A stretch of DNA of 64,000 nucleotides from Paenibacillus paridis (GCF_006345825.1 NZ_VCIX01000092.1:1426001-1490000); one strand, 5' to 3'. Numbered from the stretch's first letter, positions 17,791-27,269 are shown. Made by a program: numbers and translations. The notes: a model not told the origin generated them from the letters alone.

Positions 17791-18927
17791 ATGATTCTTT
17801 ATTTTTGGGATGCCGCCTGCATAGCGGTCGGTTTTTTGCTTTTTCAACCAGCTTGGCTGGCAAATCGGAAAAGTAGTCAACCGGAGAGTGCCGTAAGTGG
17901 AGCGATGTCGGATGAATATCAAAGCGCCAAGCAAGAGGGAATGGTTTCGGTTATCATTCCTGCGCGCAATGAAGCACATAATTTGCATATTCTGCTGCCC
18001 TTGCTTATGGAGCAGACTCGCCTTCCTTATGAGATCATCGTGGTAGATGACGGCTCTGAGGATGCTACTGCTGAGACAGCCGCCGCTTATGGCGTTGTGG
18101 TACACAAGGCACAGCCTTTGCCGCAGGGCTGGATCGGAAAATCATGGGCTTGCTGGCAGGGGGCTAACGTATCCAAAGGGGCATGGCTGGTATTTATCGA
18201 TGCGGATACCCGTCCTATGCCGCAATTCCTTGAGCAGATGCATAAGCAGCTTCAGCAAACGGATGGACTGATTACGGTTCAGCCTGGGCATGACGTGCCA
18301 TCTTTCCGTGAGCAATGCTCCGCGTTCTTTAATCTCGTCATTACGGCGGGCTCCGGAACGAGAAGCGTCTTCCCGATGCGTACCGATGGCTTTGGTCCTT
18401 GCGCGGCTTGCAGCAGGGAGCAGTATTTTGAGATGGGTGGCCATGAGAAAGTACGATCGGAAATTTTGGAGCATGTCCATTTGGGCAAGCAATTCAAGTC
18501 TGCTGGCGCATCATCGCGCTTGCTTCTTGGCAAAGGGCTGCTGCAGTTTCGAATGTATCCGATAGGCTGGAGGCTGCTTGTGCAAGGCTGGTCCAAGAGC
18601 ATTGGACTTGGCGCAGGCTCAACACCTTTTGCGATGCTGCTTCTTGTGATCTTATGGTTTTCCGGGCTTGCTTCTGCCGCAATTCGTTTGTTCTCCATGC
18701 CTGCTTTGCCGGATGCAGCAGACTGGTTAGCCTCGCTTGTCCTTTATACGTTCGCAGTATGGACGGTCGCAAGGGGGCTTGAGCTAAGCGGAACGTTCAA
18801 ATGGTATACGAAGCTTTTTTATCCAGCCTATATGCTATTTTTTGCAGCCGTGTTTCTTTACTCTTTCATTCTTTCGTTTGTTAATCGAAAAGTTTCGTGG
18901 AAAGGGAGGCAGATCGATGTTCCTTAA
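17791..18927 (+). CDS. crtQ: CrtQ-like 4,4'-diaponeurosporenoate glycosyltransferase
   Basis: Family 2 glycosyltransferase expected to add a sugar to the C30 carotenoid acid. An N-terminal hydrophobic segment precedes VSVIIPARNEAHNL, the nucleotide-binding VDDGSEDAT and the DAD motif in FIDADTRPMP, followed by C-terminal membrane helices. The frame is open from 17617, but AAAAGGAG (17773-17780) marks the ATG at 17791; the 378-residue product matches staphylococcal CrtQ in length. Its end overlaps crtO by 11 bp. The assignment rests on the crtP and crtO neighbours as well as on the fold. Confidence 0.8.
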   Translation: MILYFWDAACIAVGFLLFQPAWLANRKSSQPESAVSGAMSDEYQSAKQEGMVSVIIPARNEAHNLHILLPLLMEQTRLPYEIIVVDDGSEDATAETAAAYGVVVHKAQPLPQGWIGKSWACWQGANVSKGAWLVFIDADTRPMPQFLEQMHKQLQQTDGLITVQPGHDVPSFREQCSAFFNLVITAGSGTRSVFPMRTDGFGPCAACSREQYFEMGGHEKVRSEILEHVHLGKQFKSAGASSRLLLGKGLLQFRMYPIGWRLLVQGWSKSIGLGAGSTPFAMLLLVILWFSGLASAAIRLFSMPALPDAADWLASLVLYTFAVWTVARGLELSGTFKWYTKLFYPAYMLFFAAVFLYSFILSFVNRKVSWKGRQIDVP

Positions 18928-19441
18928 GCTGCCGGCCTATTTCGTCTGGATTATGAATATCGGAGGGTTGTCACTGCTGCCTCTGTTGATCAGTTTCGTG
19001 TTCATTCAATTGCCTGACCGTTGGTTTCATCAGGATCAGGGGCTGCTTAGGCTTCTTCCGATGGAGCGAAACGGGAAAATATATAGTCGTATTTTAAGGA
19101 TAAACCGCTGGAAGGGCTGGCTCCCCGACGGAGGAGCATGGATGAAGGGTGGATTTGCCAAAAAAAAGCTTCAGACAAACACGCTTTCCTATTTGCAGCA
19201 ATTCACCAAGGAAACGAGACGCGGCGAATGGGCCCATTGGTGCATGCTGCTAATGACCCCCCTGTTCATACTTTGGAATGAGGGCTGGGGCATAATAGCT
19301 GTGTTTGCCTATGCTTTTTTTGCCAATTTGCCCTGTATCCTTGTACAACGGCACAACCGCGCGAGGTTCTCTCGCCTGATGTCGCGAAGGGACGAGATAT
19401 GCTATTCTAAAGAGATGAAATTAGTCAGCTTGGAGGAATAG
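18917..19441 (+). CDS. crtO: CrtO-like glycosyl-4,4'-diaponeurosporenoate acyltransferase
   Basis: Small membrane protein (174 residues) resembling staphylococcal CrtO, which esterifies the sugar of the carotenoid glycoside. Visible: two N-terminal membrane spans, then RILRINRWKGWLPDGG, a charged FAKKKLQTNTLSYLQQF loop, ETRRGEWAHW, and a late span with FANLPCILVQRHNRARF. The start at 18917 follows AAAGGGAGG inside the crtQ 3' end. The last codons contain the ribosome site of the next gene (GGAGG at 19432-19436), so translation of the DUF3900 gene depends on reading through crtO. Confidence 0.8.
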   Translation: MFLKLPAYFVWIMNIGGLSLLPLLISFVFIQLPDRWFHQDQGLLRLLPMERNGKIYSRILRINRWKGWLPDGGAWMKGGFAKKKLQTNTLSYLQQFTKETRRGEWAHWCMLLMTPLFILWNEGWGIIAVFAYAFFANLPCILVQRHNRARFSRLMSRRDEICYSKEMKLVSLEE

Positions 19442-19446
19442 TAAAC

Positions 19447-20595
19447 GTGGATTTTAACCTGCAATATTTATCTTTTTTCGTCATCCATACCGATGGAGAG
19501 GAGAGTGCCGCCTCCTCAGGCAAGCGTTACAAGCATTATCAAACGCTGGAGGAGGATACTTACGAGGATAGCGAGATACAACGGTTTCTCGATGATGAGT
19601 TCAAGCGGATCGTGAAGAGGAAGGTGGAGCGCAATCCGAACTCCGCCGGAGCCCCGACGAAAATCGGCCGCTTCATGGTCGAGCCCGGCTATGAGCTGGG
19701 CAGCAACCAAAACTATAATTTGTTCCAGCGCCTGCGCGACGCGGATTCGAAGGAGAGGTTCATAGGCATTGCAGATGAGCTTGTCCGGATATACATGGAT
19801 ACAAGCGCGGTTAGGGGCGGGGCATTTATTATTGCTCTATCCAAGCTGAATACGTATTTTGACGAGCCGTTTTTGTTTCTTCTCAAGTGCGACTTTGAAC
19901 CTAAGATCGCTAGAATTTCCGATGAGAAGAGCCTGATTTCCCAAGTAGAGATGGCGATAAGCGCCCGCAGCATTAAGTCGATCCAGTACCCGCATATGCC
20001 TGAGGAAGGAATGCTGGAGCATTGGGAGCTGAAAATTCACCAGGCCTCGCATGCTCGTTATTTCGAGGATTTCTTGAAATATGTCTCCTACGAGAAGCCA
20101 TTGCCGGAAGTAATGGGCGAGCAGGTGGTTGAGATGGTCCATCAATTTATTGCCGACAAATGGCAGGAGGACGAGAGCAGCGAGCGCCGCGAGGAGGAGA
20201 ATGCGGTCGAGGTCTGGGCTGCGAGCGAGAAGCGGGAATTACAGGAATGGTGGACACCTGAGCAGGTTGAGGTGGCAGCGGCAGCGCTCGTCGAGCAGAA
20301 GCCGGATTTGCAGTTCTCTTTTAAACTAGATGATGTAACCGTTAAGGGGCTGCTTGCCGACTTTGGAGCCGCGATTCATTTTGCCAAGCATAACGGCCGT
20401 TATGTGGTTGTCATTGAAGGCGATGCGTTTCAATTCGAGAAGGGCATGTCTCCGGTAGAGCTAGTGCAGCCGCTGGATTTGGTCGATGTGATGCCGCGAA
20501 TCGGCAGCCGTAAACCGGCAGAAGACGCTGATTCTGGCTATAGCTACACGCCGGCTGGCGAGAGTCCATCAAATAACGATGATGTGCCATGGTAA
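19447..20595 (+). CDS. DUF3900 family protein
   Basis: Protein of 382 residues with the N-terminal pattern of DUF3900 (LQYLSFFVIHTDG, then GKRYKHYQTLEED). It also has KIGRFMVEPGYELGSNQNYNL, GGAFIIALSKLNTYFDEPF and LLKCDFEPKIARI. The last two resemble the core of nucleoid-associated NdpA/YejK-like proteins, a distant similarity I infer by eye. The C terminus is acidic and low in complexity. GTG at 19447 is the start; its ribosome site lies inside crtO. Function unknown; the linkage to crtO may simply reflect packing. Confidence 0.7.
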   Translation: MDFNLQYLSFFVIHTDGEESAASSGKRYKHYQTLEEDTYEDSEIQRFLDDEFKRIVKRKVERNPNSAGAPTKIGRFMVEPGYELGSNQNYNLFQRLRDADSKERFIGIADELVRIYMDTSAVRGGAFIIALSKLNTYFDEPFLFLLKCDFEPKIARISDEKSLISQVEMAISARSIKSIQYPHMPEEGMLEHWELKIHQASHARYFEDFLKYVSYEKPLPEVMGEQVVEMVHQFIADKWQEDESSERREEENAVEVWAASEKRELQEWWTPEQVEVAAAALVEQKPDLQFSFKLDDVTVKGLLADFGAAIHFAKHNGRYVVVIEGDAFQFEKGMSPVELVQPLDLVDVMPRIGSRKPAEDADSGYSYTPAGESPSNNDDVPW

Positions 20596-20642
20596 ACTTG
20601 CGAGCATGTATCAAATGCTGGAATAAGGGAGAGGATAATTAA

Positions 20643-21002
20643 GTGGACAACTTATTTTTTATAGAAATAGGCATGGGGTGCGATCTTCACGGTCAAAATA
20701 TTACGAAGGCATCGGTGCGTGCGGTACAAAACGCCATTCACCACAACTCGATGCCGGGACTGCGGTCGCTGCTTCCGGGTGGGTCGCTGGATCAGATGAA
20801 AGTGCGGGTAAGGCTTGCGCTTCCTTGTGACCATGAACTGCTTGATGTGGAGCAGGTCAAAGCAGTGCTGCCGTACGGTCAAGTGACCGTAGAGCTGCTC
20901 GACGGCGGGATGCTTACGACTAGCGGTGTGGTCTTGCCCGATAAAGACGACAAAAACGATTTGATCTATATCGTAAACGCGTCGGTTGAGGTAGGCTACT
21001 AA
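20643..21002 (+). CDS. Lin0512 family protein
   Basis: Soluble protein of 119 residues matching the Lin0512 family: FIEIGMGCDLHGQNITKASVRAVQNAIHHNSMP, then LPGGSLDQMKVRVRLALPC and LPYGQVTVELLDGGMLTTSG. The family is widespread and uncharacterised; the conserved Cys/His pairs (GCDLHG, PCDHE) suggest metal or cofactor binding, an inference. The GTG start at 20643 follows GGGAGAGG. It stands between the DUF3900 gene and the CBS/CNNM gene with short gaps. Confidence 0.85.
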   Translation: MDNLFFIEIGMGCDLHGQNITKASVRAVQNAIHHNSMPGLRSLLPGGSLDQMKVRVRLALPCDHELLDVEQVKAVLPYGQVTVELLDGGMLTTSGVVLPDKDDKNDLIYIVNASVEVGY

Positions 21003-21033
21003 TCGCATCTCCGTTGCCAAAAGGGAGAATACG

Positions 21034-22347
21034 ATGGTTTTAAAGCTCGTTCTATTCGCACTATTGCTTGTATTTACGGCATTCTTCGTAGCAACGGAGT
21101 TTGCGATTATTCGCATGCGCTCAAGCCGGGTTAATCAGATGGTAGCAGAAGGAGCGAAGAACGCTAGAGCCGTTCTTCAAGTGACAAGCAAATTGGACGG
21201 ATATTTATCCGCCTGTCAGCTTGGCATTACGATTACAGCGCTTGGTCTCGGCTGGCTGGGTGAACCAACTGTGGAGCAGATCTTGCATCCCATCTTTGAC
21301 CGTCTTCATATCGAAGGCGAGCTGAGCTCGGTCTTGTCGTTCGTGATTTCGTTTCTAATCGTGACGTATTTGCATGTGGTTCTCGGCGAGCTAGCTCCGA
21401 AGACGCTGGCGATTATTAAATCGGAGGAAGTCAGCCAATGGACAGCGCCAATTATCGTCGTTTTTTATAAGGTGATGTATCCTTTCATTTGGCTGCTCAA
21501 CGGCTCCGCTAACGGTTTGGTTCGATTTCTGGGATTAAAGCCTACAAGCGAGCATGAAGCGCATTCTGAAGAAGAAATCCGCATTATCTTGTCCGAGAGC
21601 TATGAGAGCGGCAAAATCAATAAAAGTGAATATGGCTATGTGAACCGGATATTTGATTTCGATGAACGGTTGGCGCGTGAGATTATGGTGCCGCGCACGG
21701 ATATGGTTTGTTTATTCACGGACCTTACCCGTGACCAGAACCTTGAAATCATTAAGAAGGAGCAGTATACCCGATTTCCGGTTGCGAAGGGCAGCAAGGA
21801 CAACATCATCGGCATCTTGAACACGAAGCAGTTTTTTCTGCGCTATGATACCGACCGCGATGTTGAGGTGGTCAAGCTGCTGCAGCCGGTCATGTCCGTT
21901 CCAGAGGTTATACCCATCAATAAGCTGCTCCGAAAAATGCAGCAGGAACGAGTGCATATTGCGATGTTGCTCGATGAATACGGAGGCACCGCGGGCTTGA
22001 TTACGATCGAAGACATCATCGAAGAGATCGTAGGCGAAATACGCGATGAGTTTGACGCGGATGAGGTGAAGGAAATCGAAATCATTGAGCAGCAGCGATA
22101 TTTGGTCAATGGAAAAGCCTCGATCAGTGACTGGAATGAAGCGGCGGGGACCCATTTGGACAGTGAAGACGTGGATTCGATTGGCGGATGGCTGTTCAAC
22201 CAGAAGCCGGAGCTTCCCGTAGGAGAGCCATGGACGTATGATAATATGACCTTTATCATACGCGAGCGAGATGATAATCGCATTCGAAAAATCGAAATCC
22301 AAACGGATTTGAGCGAAAGTGAGATTAGCGCTTACGGACATGCATAG
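21034..22347 (+). CDS. CNNM/HlyC-CorC family membrane protein with CBS pair
   Basis: Domain order: DUF21 transmembrane region (about residues 1-190, with STAYLHVVLGELAPKTLAI-type helix packing), two CBS domains (about 205-335, containing MVPRTDMVCLF and LLDEYGGTAGLITIEDIIEEIVGEI) and a C-terminal CorC_HlyC domain. Members act in Mg2+ efflux or cation homeostasis in Bacillus (for example YhdP/YugS relatives); haemolysin naming is historical. It is 437 residues and starts at 21034 after AAAAGGGAG. It is not in an obvious functional operon here. Confidence 0.88.
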   Translation: MVLKLVLFALLLVFTAFFVATEFAIIRMRSSRVNQMVAEGAKNARAVLQVTSKLDGYLSACQLGITITALGLGWLGEPTVEQILHPIFDRLHIEGELSSVLSFVISFLIVTYLHVVLGELAPKTLAIIKSEEVSQWTAPIIVVFYKVMYPFIWLLNGSANGLVRFLGLKPTSEHEAHSEEEIRIILSESYESGKINKSEYGYVNRIFDFDERLAREIMVPRTDMVCLFTDLTRDQNLEIIKKEQYTRFPVAKGSKDNIIGILNTKQFFLRYDTDRDVEVVKLLQPVMSVPEVIPINKLLRKMQQERVHIAMLLDEYGGTAGLITIEDIIEEIVGEIRDEFDADEVKEIEIIEQQRYLVNGKASISDWNEAAGTHLDSEDVDSIGGWLFNQKPELPVGEPWTYDNMTFIIRERDDNRIRKIEIQTDLSESEISAYGHA

Positions 22348-22396
22348 GCTTGTATAAGGAGCCGTATTTTAGTCTATTTATGAGGGGGCCTGGGCG

Positions 22397-23185
22397 TTGG
22401 GGGATTTAATTAATGCCATTATTATGGGGATTGTGGAAGGATTGACCGAGTTTTTGCCCGTCTCGTCAACCGGACACTTGATTTTAACGGCAGAGCTGCT
22501 GAAATTCACGGGAGACCGGGCCAAGACGTTTGAGGTGGTCATCCAATTTGGTGCTGTACTCGCTGTGCTGGTGCTCTATCGAAAGCGGTTTGCCAAGCTG
22601 CTTAACTTCAAGATAAGCAAAGGCTCAGGCTTGAATGCCCTTCATGTATTGCTGGCGATGATTCCTGCTGGTGTCTTCGCGGTTGTGCTGCATTCATTCA
22701 TTAAGCAATACTTGTTTGGCCCGCAGACGGTCCTCATCGGGCTCGTAGCGGGCGGCATTCTGATGATTATCGCCGATCGGGTGAAGCGAAAGCCCGCAGC
22801 AGAAGAGCTTGATGATATTACATATAAGCAGGCCTTTGCGATCGGCTGCTTCCAGGTGCTTGCGCTTTGGCCGGGCTTCTCGCGTTCCGGCTCCACGATA
22901 TCAGGCGGCATGCTTTTTGGAACGAGTCAGAAGGCAGCCGCAGAGTTTACATTTATCGTCTCGGTTCCCATCATGGCAGGAGCAAGCGGCATCGATCTAC
23001 TCAAAAGCAGGGAGTTTCTGACCATGGCCGACCTGCCTCTGTTCCTGATTGGACTTATCGCTGCTTTCATTGTCGCGATGATTGCCGTTGTGACCTTTAT
23101 CAATATGATGAAAAAAATTAAGCTATCTTGGTTTGCCTATTATCGCTTTGCGCTTGCAGCACTATTTTATTTTATCATTTTATAA
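22397..23185 (+). CDS. uppP: Undecaprenyl-diphosphatase
   Basis: Integral membrane phosphatase (BacA/UppP) that recycles the undecaprenyl carrier for cell-wall synthesis and confers bacitracin tolerance when abundant. Both catalytic motifs are present: EGLTEFLPVSSTGH near the N terminus and PGFSRSGSTISGG near residue 158. It is 262 residues with multiple membrane helices. The start is TTG at 22397 after GAGGGGG. It precedes a gene-free interval. Confidence 0.94.
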   Translation: MGDLINAIIMGIVEGLTEFLPVSSTGHLILTAELLKFTGDRAKTFEVVIQFGAVLAVLVLYRKRFAKLLNFKISKGSGLNALHVLLAMIPAGVFAVVLHSFIKQYLFGPQTVLIGLVAGGILMIIADRVKRKPAAEELDDITYKQAFAIGCFQVLALWPGFSRSGSTISGGMLFGTSQKAAAEFTFIVSVPIMAGASGIDLLKSREFLTMADLPLFLIGLIAAFIVAMIAVVTFINMMKKIKLSWFAYYRFALAALFYFIIL

Positions 23186-23322
23186 AAAAATGCCATTAAC
23201 CGCTCAATTGTAAGAGAAGCACCGAGAACCATTTTCATTTAGCTTTTTTCGCCAAAAATATCAAGTCATTCATCTATCATTTTTTTATATCTAAACGATC
23301 ATTTTTTCTGATAAACCACCTT

Positions 23323-23347
23323 AAATCAGGGCAAATTGCCCTGATTT
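23323..23347. terminator. Palindromic hairpin between uppP and cysJ
   Basis: Twelve-base arms of AAATCAGGGCAA form a 12/1/12 inverted repeat (practically a 10-bp stem and 5-base loop), then CTTTATTTT. It can terminate uppP. Its core CAGGGCAAATTGCCCTG recurs in altered form after cysI. Confidence 0.75.
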
Positions 23348-23422
23348 CTTTATTTTCACGAGCAATATCGCCAAATTGCATAAATATGGGATTTTGAAGG
23401 CTCGTGGACAGCGTTGAAGGAT

Positions 23423-23451
23423 TTGTCTGATTATGTTAGGTTAAGTAATAT
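23423..23451 (+). promoter_or_regulatory. Promoter candidate for cysJI
   Basis: TTGTCT (23423-23428), a 17-base spacer and TAATAT (23446-23451) give a plausible sigma-A promoter about 60 bases before cysJ. Confidence 0.55.
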
Positions 23452-23515
23452 TGTAATGGTTTTTTCAGAGGAAACGAAATGTTGATGATTTTATGTTTAT
23501 GAGAGGTGGATATTG

Positions 23516-25384
23516 TTGCAACTTCAGGTAACGAACAGTCCGTTTAACCAAGAGCAGGCCGAGCTTCTAAATCGCCTCCTGCCTACATTGACCGAGTCTC
23601 AGCGCGTATGGCTTACCGGTTATTTATTTGCCAGCCAAGCGTCGGCTGGAGCGGCTACAGCCGTTTCGGAAATCCAAGCAATTGCAGCGGCTCCAGCTGC
23701 TGCAGAGACCGTAATTGCAATCAACCAACCTGCCGCATCCAAAGAAGTTACGATCTTGTTCGGTTCCCAAACCGGCAACTGCCAACGGCTCGCAACGGGG
23801 TTTGGACGCAAGCTGGAAGAGCAGGGCTTTCAAGTCACTCTAGCAGCCATGAACAAGTTCAAGACGAATGGCTTGAAGAAGGTTGAAAATTTACTGCTTA
23901 TCGTCAGTACTCACGGCGAAGGCGAACCGCCAGATAACGCGCGGGCGTTCCACGAGTTTCTCTATAGCAAGCGAGCGCCACAGCTTGAGAACCTGCATTT
24001 CTCCGTTCTGGCGCTTGGAGATACGTCCTATGAGTTTTTCTGCCAGACGGGCAAAGACTTTGACAAGCGGCTGGAAGAGCTTGGCGGAAAGCGGCTATGC
24101 CCGCGTGTGGACTGCGACCTGGATTATGATGAGCCGGTGGCAAGCTGGTCTGCGCAAGTGCTTAACTCATTAGGCAATCGTGTCAATGCGGTATCAGGAG
24201 CGGCTCTTGCAGCAGCGGCTACAGATCTAGCGAACGATGTTGCTGCCGAGCCATCTGCCTATTCGCGCACAAATCCGTTTAGAGCGGAAGTTCTGGCCAA
24301 TTTGAATCTGAACGGCCGCGGCTCAGATCGGGAAACCCGTCATTTGGAGCTGTCCTTGGAAGGTTCCAATTTACAATACGAACCAGGCGATAGCCTTGGC
24401 ATATATCCGGAAAACCATCCTGCGCTCGTTGATGCGATTATTCAAGAGTTTGGCTGGAATCCGGAAGAAATCGTTCCCATTAACAAAAATGGCGAGCAAG
24501 GCTCGCTCAGAGAAGCGCTGCTTAAGCATTATGAAATTACGACTTTAACGAAACCATTGCTTACACAAGCCGCAGAACTGTCGCTGCATGCCGGATTGCG
24601 GGAACTTATCGCACCAGGCAAGGAGCAAGAGCTCAAAAATTATATCAACGGACGGGATCTGCTTGATTTGGTGCAGGATTTTGCCCCATGGCAGGCATCT
24701 CCAAGCAGCTTGGTTGCTATTCTAAGAAAGCTGCCAGCGCGTCTTTACTCCATTGCAAGCAGCTTTAAAGCGAATGAGGATGAAGTTCACCTGACCATTC
24801 GCGCTGTTCGTTACGAATCCCATGGCCGCGATCGATACGGCGTGTGTTCAATTCATTGCGCGGAACGCGTGCAACCAGGGGACAGCTTGCCGATTTACAT
24901 TCAGCAAAATCCGAACTTCAAGCTGCCGGCTAATCCGGAGACACCGATCATTATGGTTGGCCCAGGCACTGGCGTAGCGCCATTCCGGGCATTTCTTGAG
25001 GAGCGTGAGGAGCTTGGCGCAGAGGGGAAATCATGGCTCTTCTATGGAGACCGTCATTTCGTAACAGACTTCCTCTATCAGACGGATTGGCAGAGAATGC
25101 TAAAAGACGGTGTGCTTACGAAGCTAGATGTTGCCTTCTCTCGCGATACAGAAGAAAAGGTATACGTTCAGCACCGTTTGCTGGAGAAAAGCCGGGAGCT
25201 GTTTGCATGGCTGCAAGAAGGAGCTTATGTATATATTTGCGGAGATGAGAAGCATATGGCTCATGATGTACATTCGGCTTTGCTTACCGTGATTGAACAA
25301 GAAGGCGGTTTGAGCGCCGAAGAAGCCGCAGCTTACCTTGAAAATCTACAGCAGGAACAGCGCTACCAGCGTGACGTTTATTAA
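23516..25384 (+). CDS. cysJ: Assimilatory sulfite reductase, NADPH flavoprotein subunit
   Basis: Diflavin reductase that passes electrons from NADPH through FAD and FMN to CysI. Domain order: N-terminal Bacillus-type LQVTNSPFNQEQAELLNRLLPTLT, flavodoxin domain (TILFGSQTGNCQRLA near residue 78, STHGEGEPPDNA), FAD-binding region (LPARLYSIASS) and NADPH domain (MVGPGTGVAPFRAFLEER). TTG at 23516 is preferred over TTG 23513 because AGAGGTGG lies just upstream. It is 622 residues. The cysI start lies 54 bp downstream, so they form an operon for sulfate assimilation. Confidence 0.94.
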   Translation: MQLQVTNSPFNQEQAELLNRLLPTLTESQRVWLTGYLFASQASAGAATAVSEIQAIAAAPAAAETVIAINQPAASKEVTILFGSQTGNCQRLATGFGRKLEEQGFQVTLAAMNKFKTNGLKKVENLLLIVSTHGEGEPPDNARAFHEFLYSKRAPQLENLHFSVLALGDTSYEFFCQTGKDFDKRLEELGGKRLCPRVDCDLDYDEPVASWSAQVLNSLGNRVNAVSGAALAAAATDLANDVAAEPSAYSRTNPFRAEVLANLNLNGRGSDRETRHLELSLEGSNLQYEPGDSLGIYPENHPALVDAIIQEFGWNPEEIVPINKNGEQGSLREALLKHYEITTLTKPLLTQAAELSLHAGLRELIAPGKEQELKNYINGRDLLDLVQDFAPWQASPSSLVAILRKLPARLYSIASSFKANEDEVHLTIRAVRYESHGRDRYGVCSIHCAERVQPGDSLPIYIQQNPNFKLPANPETPIIMVGPGTGVAPFRAFLEEREELGAEGKSWLFYGDRHFVTDFLYQTDWQRMLKDGVLTKLDVAFSRDTEEKVYVQHRLLEKSRELFAWLQEGAYVYICGDEKHMAHDVHSALLTVIEQEGGLSAEEAAAYLENLQQEQRYQRDVY

Positions 25385-25438
25385 ATAGATAAATAATCAG
25401 CATGAGTGTGTTTATGATTGCGAGAGGAGACAGCAACA

Positions 25439-27163
25439 ATGGCAAAAGAGCAATTGGTTAAGCCGATCGGCGGCCCGCCAAGCGAGGTTGAGCATATCAA
25501 GATCGAAAGCAATTATTTGCGCGGCGCGCTAGTTGAAACCATGAGAAATCCGATTACAGGCGGCCTGCCTGAGGATGACAATCGGTTGTTGAAATTTCAC
25601 GGGAGTTATATGCAGGACGACCGGGATCTGCGGAATGAGCGTGAGAAGCAAAAGCTGGAGCCAGCATTTCAATTTATGATCCGGGTGGTCTTGCCTAGCG
25701 GCGTAGCCACCTCTGATCAATGGCTAGCGATGGATGGGCTGGCACACAAGTACGGCAACGGCACGCTGCGTTTGACGACTCGTCAAACCTTTCAAATGCA
25801 CGGTATCCTTAAATGGAATTTGAAACCGACGCTGCAAAAAATCAACAGCGAGCTGATGACTACACTTGCAGCCTGCGGGGATGTTAACCGCAACGTAATG
25901 TGCAGTCCGAATCCGTTTCAATCCGATCTTCATGAAGAAGTGAGCTACTGGGCTCGTCAAGTGAATGACCACTTGGCGCCGCGGACTCGCGCTTATCATG
26001 AAATCTGGCTTGACGGAGAGAAAGTGATTGACGGTCAACAAGATGGGGCAGAGGTTGAACCTATCTACGGGCCGGTATATTTGCCACGTAAATTCAAAAT
26101 CGGATTTGCGATCCCGCCTCATAATGATGTGGATGTATTCTCGCAGGATATCGGCTATATTGCTGTCGTAGAAGACGGGAAGCTGAAAGGCTTCAACATT
26201 TCTGTTGGCGGCGGCATGGGGATGACGCATGGAGATTCAACGACTTATCCGCAGCTTGGTAAAGTCATTGGCTTCTGTACGCCTGAGCGTATCGTGGCGC
26301 TTGCGGAGAAAACGGTCATGATTCAACGGGATTACGGAAACCGTTCCATTCGTAAAAATGCAAGATTCAAATATACGATTGACCGCCATGGTATCGAATG
26401 GTTCAAAACCGAGCTGGAAAACCGTCTTGGTTGGCAGCTTGAGGAAGTCCGTCCTTATCAATTCGATAACAATGGCGACCGTTACGGCTGGCTGAAGGGC
26501 AGTAACGGCAAATGGAATTTGACGCTTTACATCCAAAGCGGGCGCATTGAAGACAAAGACGGTTATAACCTAATGACCGGACTGCGCGAGATCGCTAAGG
26601 TTCATGCTGGCGATTTCCGGATTACGCCGAATCAAAACCTCATTATTGGCAATGTAAGCAGCCAGAAGAAACGTAAAATTTCCGAATTGGCGGAGCAGTA
26701 TGGCTTAACGGATGGTACGCAGCATTCTGCCCTGCGCAGAAGCTCTTTATCTTGTGTATCTTTGCCGACTTGCGGACTTGCCATGGCGGAAGCTGAGCGT
26801 TACCTGCCGACTTTGATCGACAAGCTGGAGCCGATTATCAATGAAGCCGGTCTTCGCGACAAGGAGATCAACATCAGAATGACAGGTTGCCCGAATGGCT
26901 GCGCTAGACCAGCTCTCGGCGAAATCTCCTTTATCGGCAAATCGTTAGGCAAATACAATATGTACATGGGGGCTGGCTTTGCTGGCGAGAGGCTGAATAA
27001 GCTCTACCGTGAAAATATTGACGAGACCGAAATTCTCGACACCTTGAAGCCGATTATCCATCAGTACGCGAAGGAGCGTCAATCCGGCGAGCATTTCGGA
27101 GATTACGTTATCCGAGCAGGCTTTGTCAAAGCGGTTCATGATGGGCAGGAATTCCATAATTAA
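25439..27163 (+). CDS. cysI: Assimilatory sulfite reductase, hemoprotein subunit
   Basis: Reduces sulfite to sulfide at a coupled sirohaem-[4Fe-4S] centre. The four cluster Cys are in place: Cys439 and Cys445 in CVSLPTCGLAMAEAER, and Cys484 and Cys488 in TGCPNGCARP. The first half carries RLTTRQTFQMHG and NRNVMCSP. The start is the ATG at 25439, 9 bases after GAGAGGAG; an upstream TTG (25418) adds only seven residues. The 574-residue length matches Bacillus CysI. The operon ends in strong inverted repeats before a convergent gene. Confidence 0.95.
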   Translation: MAKEQLVKPIGGPPSEVEHIKIESNYLRGALVETMRNPITGGLPEDDNRLLKFHGSYMQDDRDLRNEREKQKLEPAFQFMIRVVLPSGVATSDQWLAMDGLAHKYGNGTLRLTTRQTFQMHGILKWNLKPTLQKINSELMTTLAACGDVNRNVMCSPNPFQSDLHEEVSYWARQVNDHLAPRTRAYHEIWLDGEKVIDGQQDGAEVEPIYGPVYLPRKFKIGFAIPPHNDVDVFSQDIGYIAVVEDGKLKGFNISVGGGMGMTHGDSTTYPQLGKVIGFCTPERIVALAEKTVMIQRDYGNRSIRKNARFKYTIDRHGIEWFKTELENRLGWQLEEVRPYQFDNNGDRYGWLKGSNGKWNLTLYIQSGRIEDKDGYNLMTGLREIAKVHAGDFRITPNQNLIIGNVSSQKKRKISELAEQYGLTDGTQHSALRRSSLSCVSLPTCGLAMAEAERYLPTLIDKLEPIINEAGLRDKEINIRMTGCPNGCARPALGEISFIGKSLGKYNMYMGAGFAGERLNKLYRENIDETEILDTLKPIIHQYAKERQSGEHFGDYVIRAGFVKAVHDGQEFHN

Positions 27164-27252
27164 TTTGCTTTTCTTAGCATAAGCCAAGGTAAAACTGTTG
27201 TTTCCATCCTTTGGCGATGCGGGACCTTTCGTTCCAAGAAATATAGGAAAGT

Positions 27253-27267
27253 ATAGCCTAAGGCTAT
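27253..27267. repeat. Small palindrome downstream of cysI
   Basis: ATAGCCT-A-AGGCTAT is a perfect 7/1/7 inverted repeat, the first of three consecutive hairpins after cysI. Confidence 0.6.
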
Positions 27268-27269
27268 GC

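Larger units (their letters stand above)
23186..23515. other. Gene-free interval between uppP and cysJ
   Basis: AT-rich 330 bp. It contains a hairpin (23323-23347), a promoter-like pair (23423-23451) and the cysJ ribosome site near 23501-23510. I found no recognisable S-box, T-box or other known riboswitch, and no convincing small ORF. Confidence 0.6.

Noticed and set aside
14988..25384. CysJ as the dedicated reductase of the NOS oxygenase
   Set aside because: CysJ is a diflavin reductase homologous to NOS reductase domains, but it is operonic with cysI, 7 kb away and separated by other units; proximity alone does not support it.
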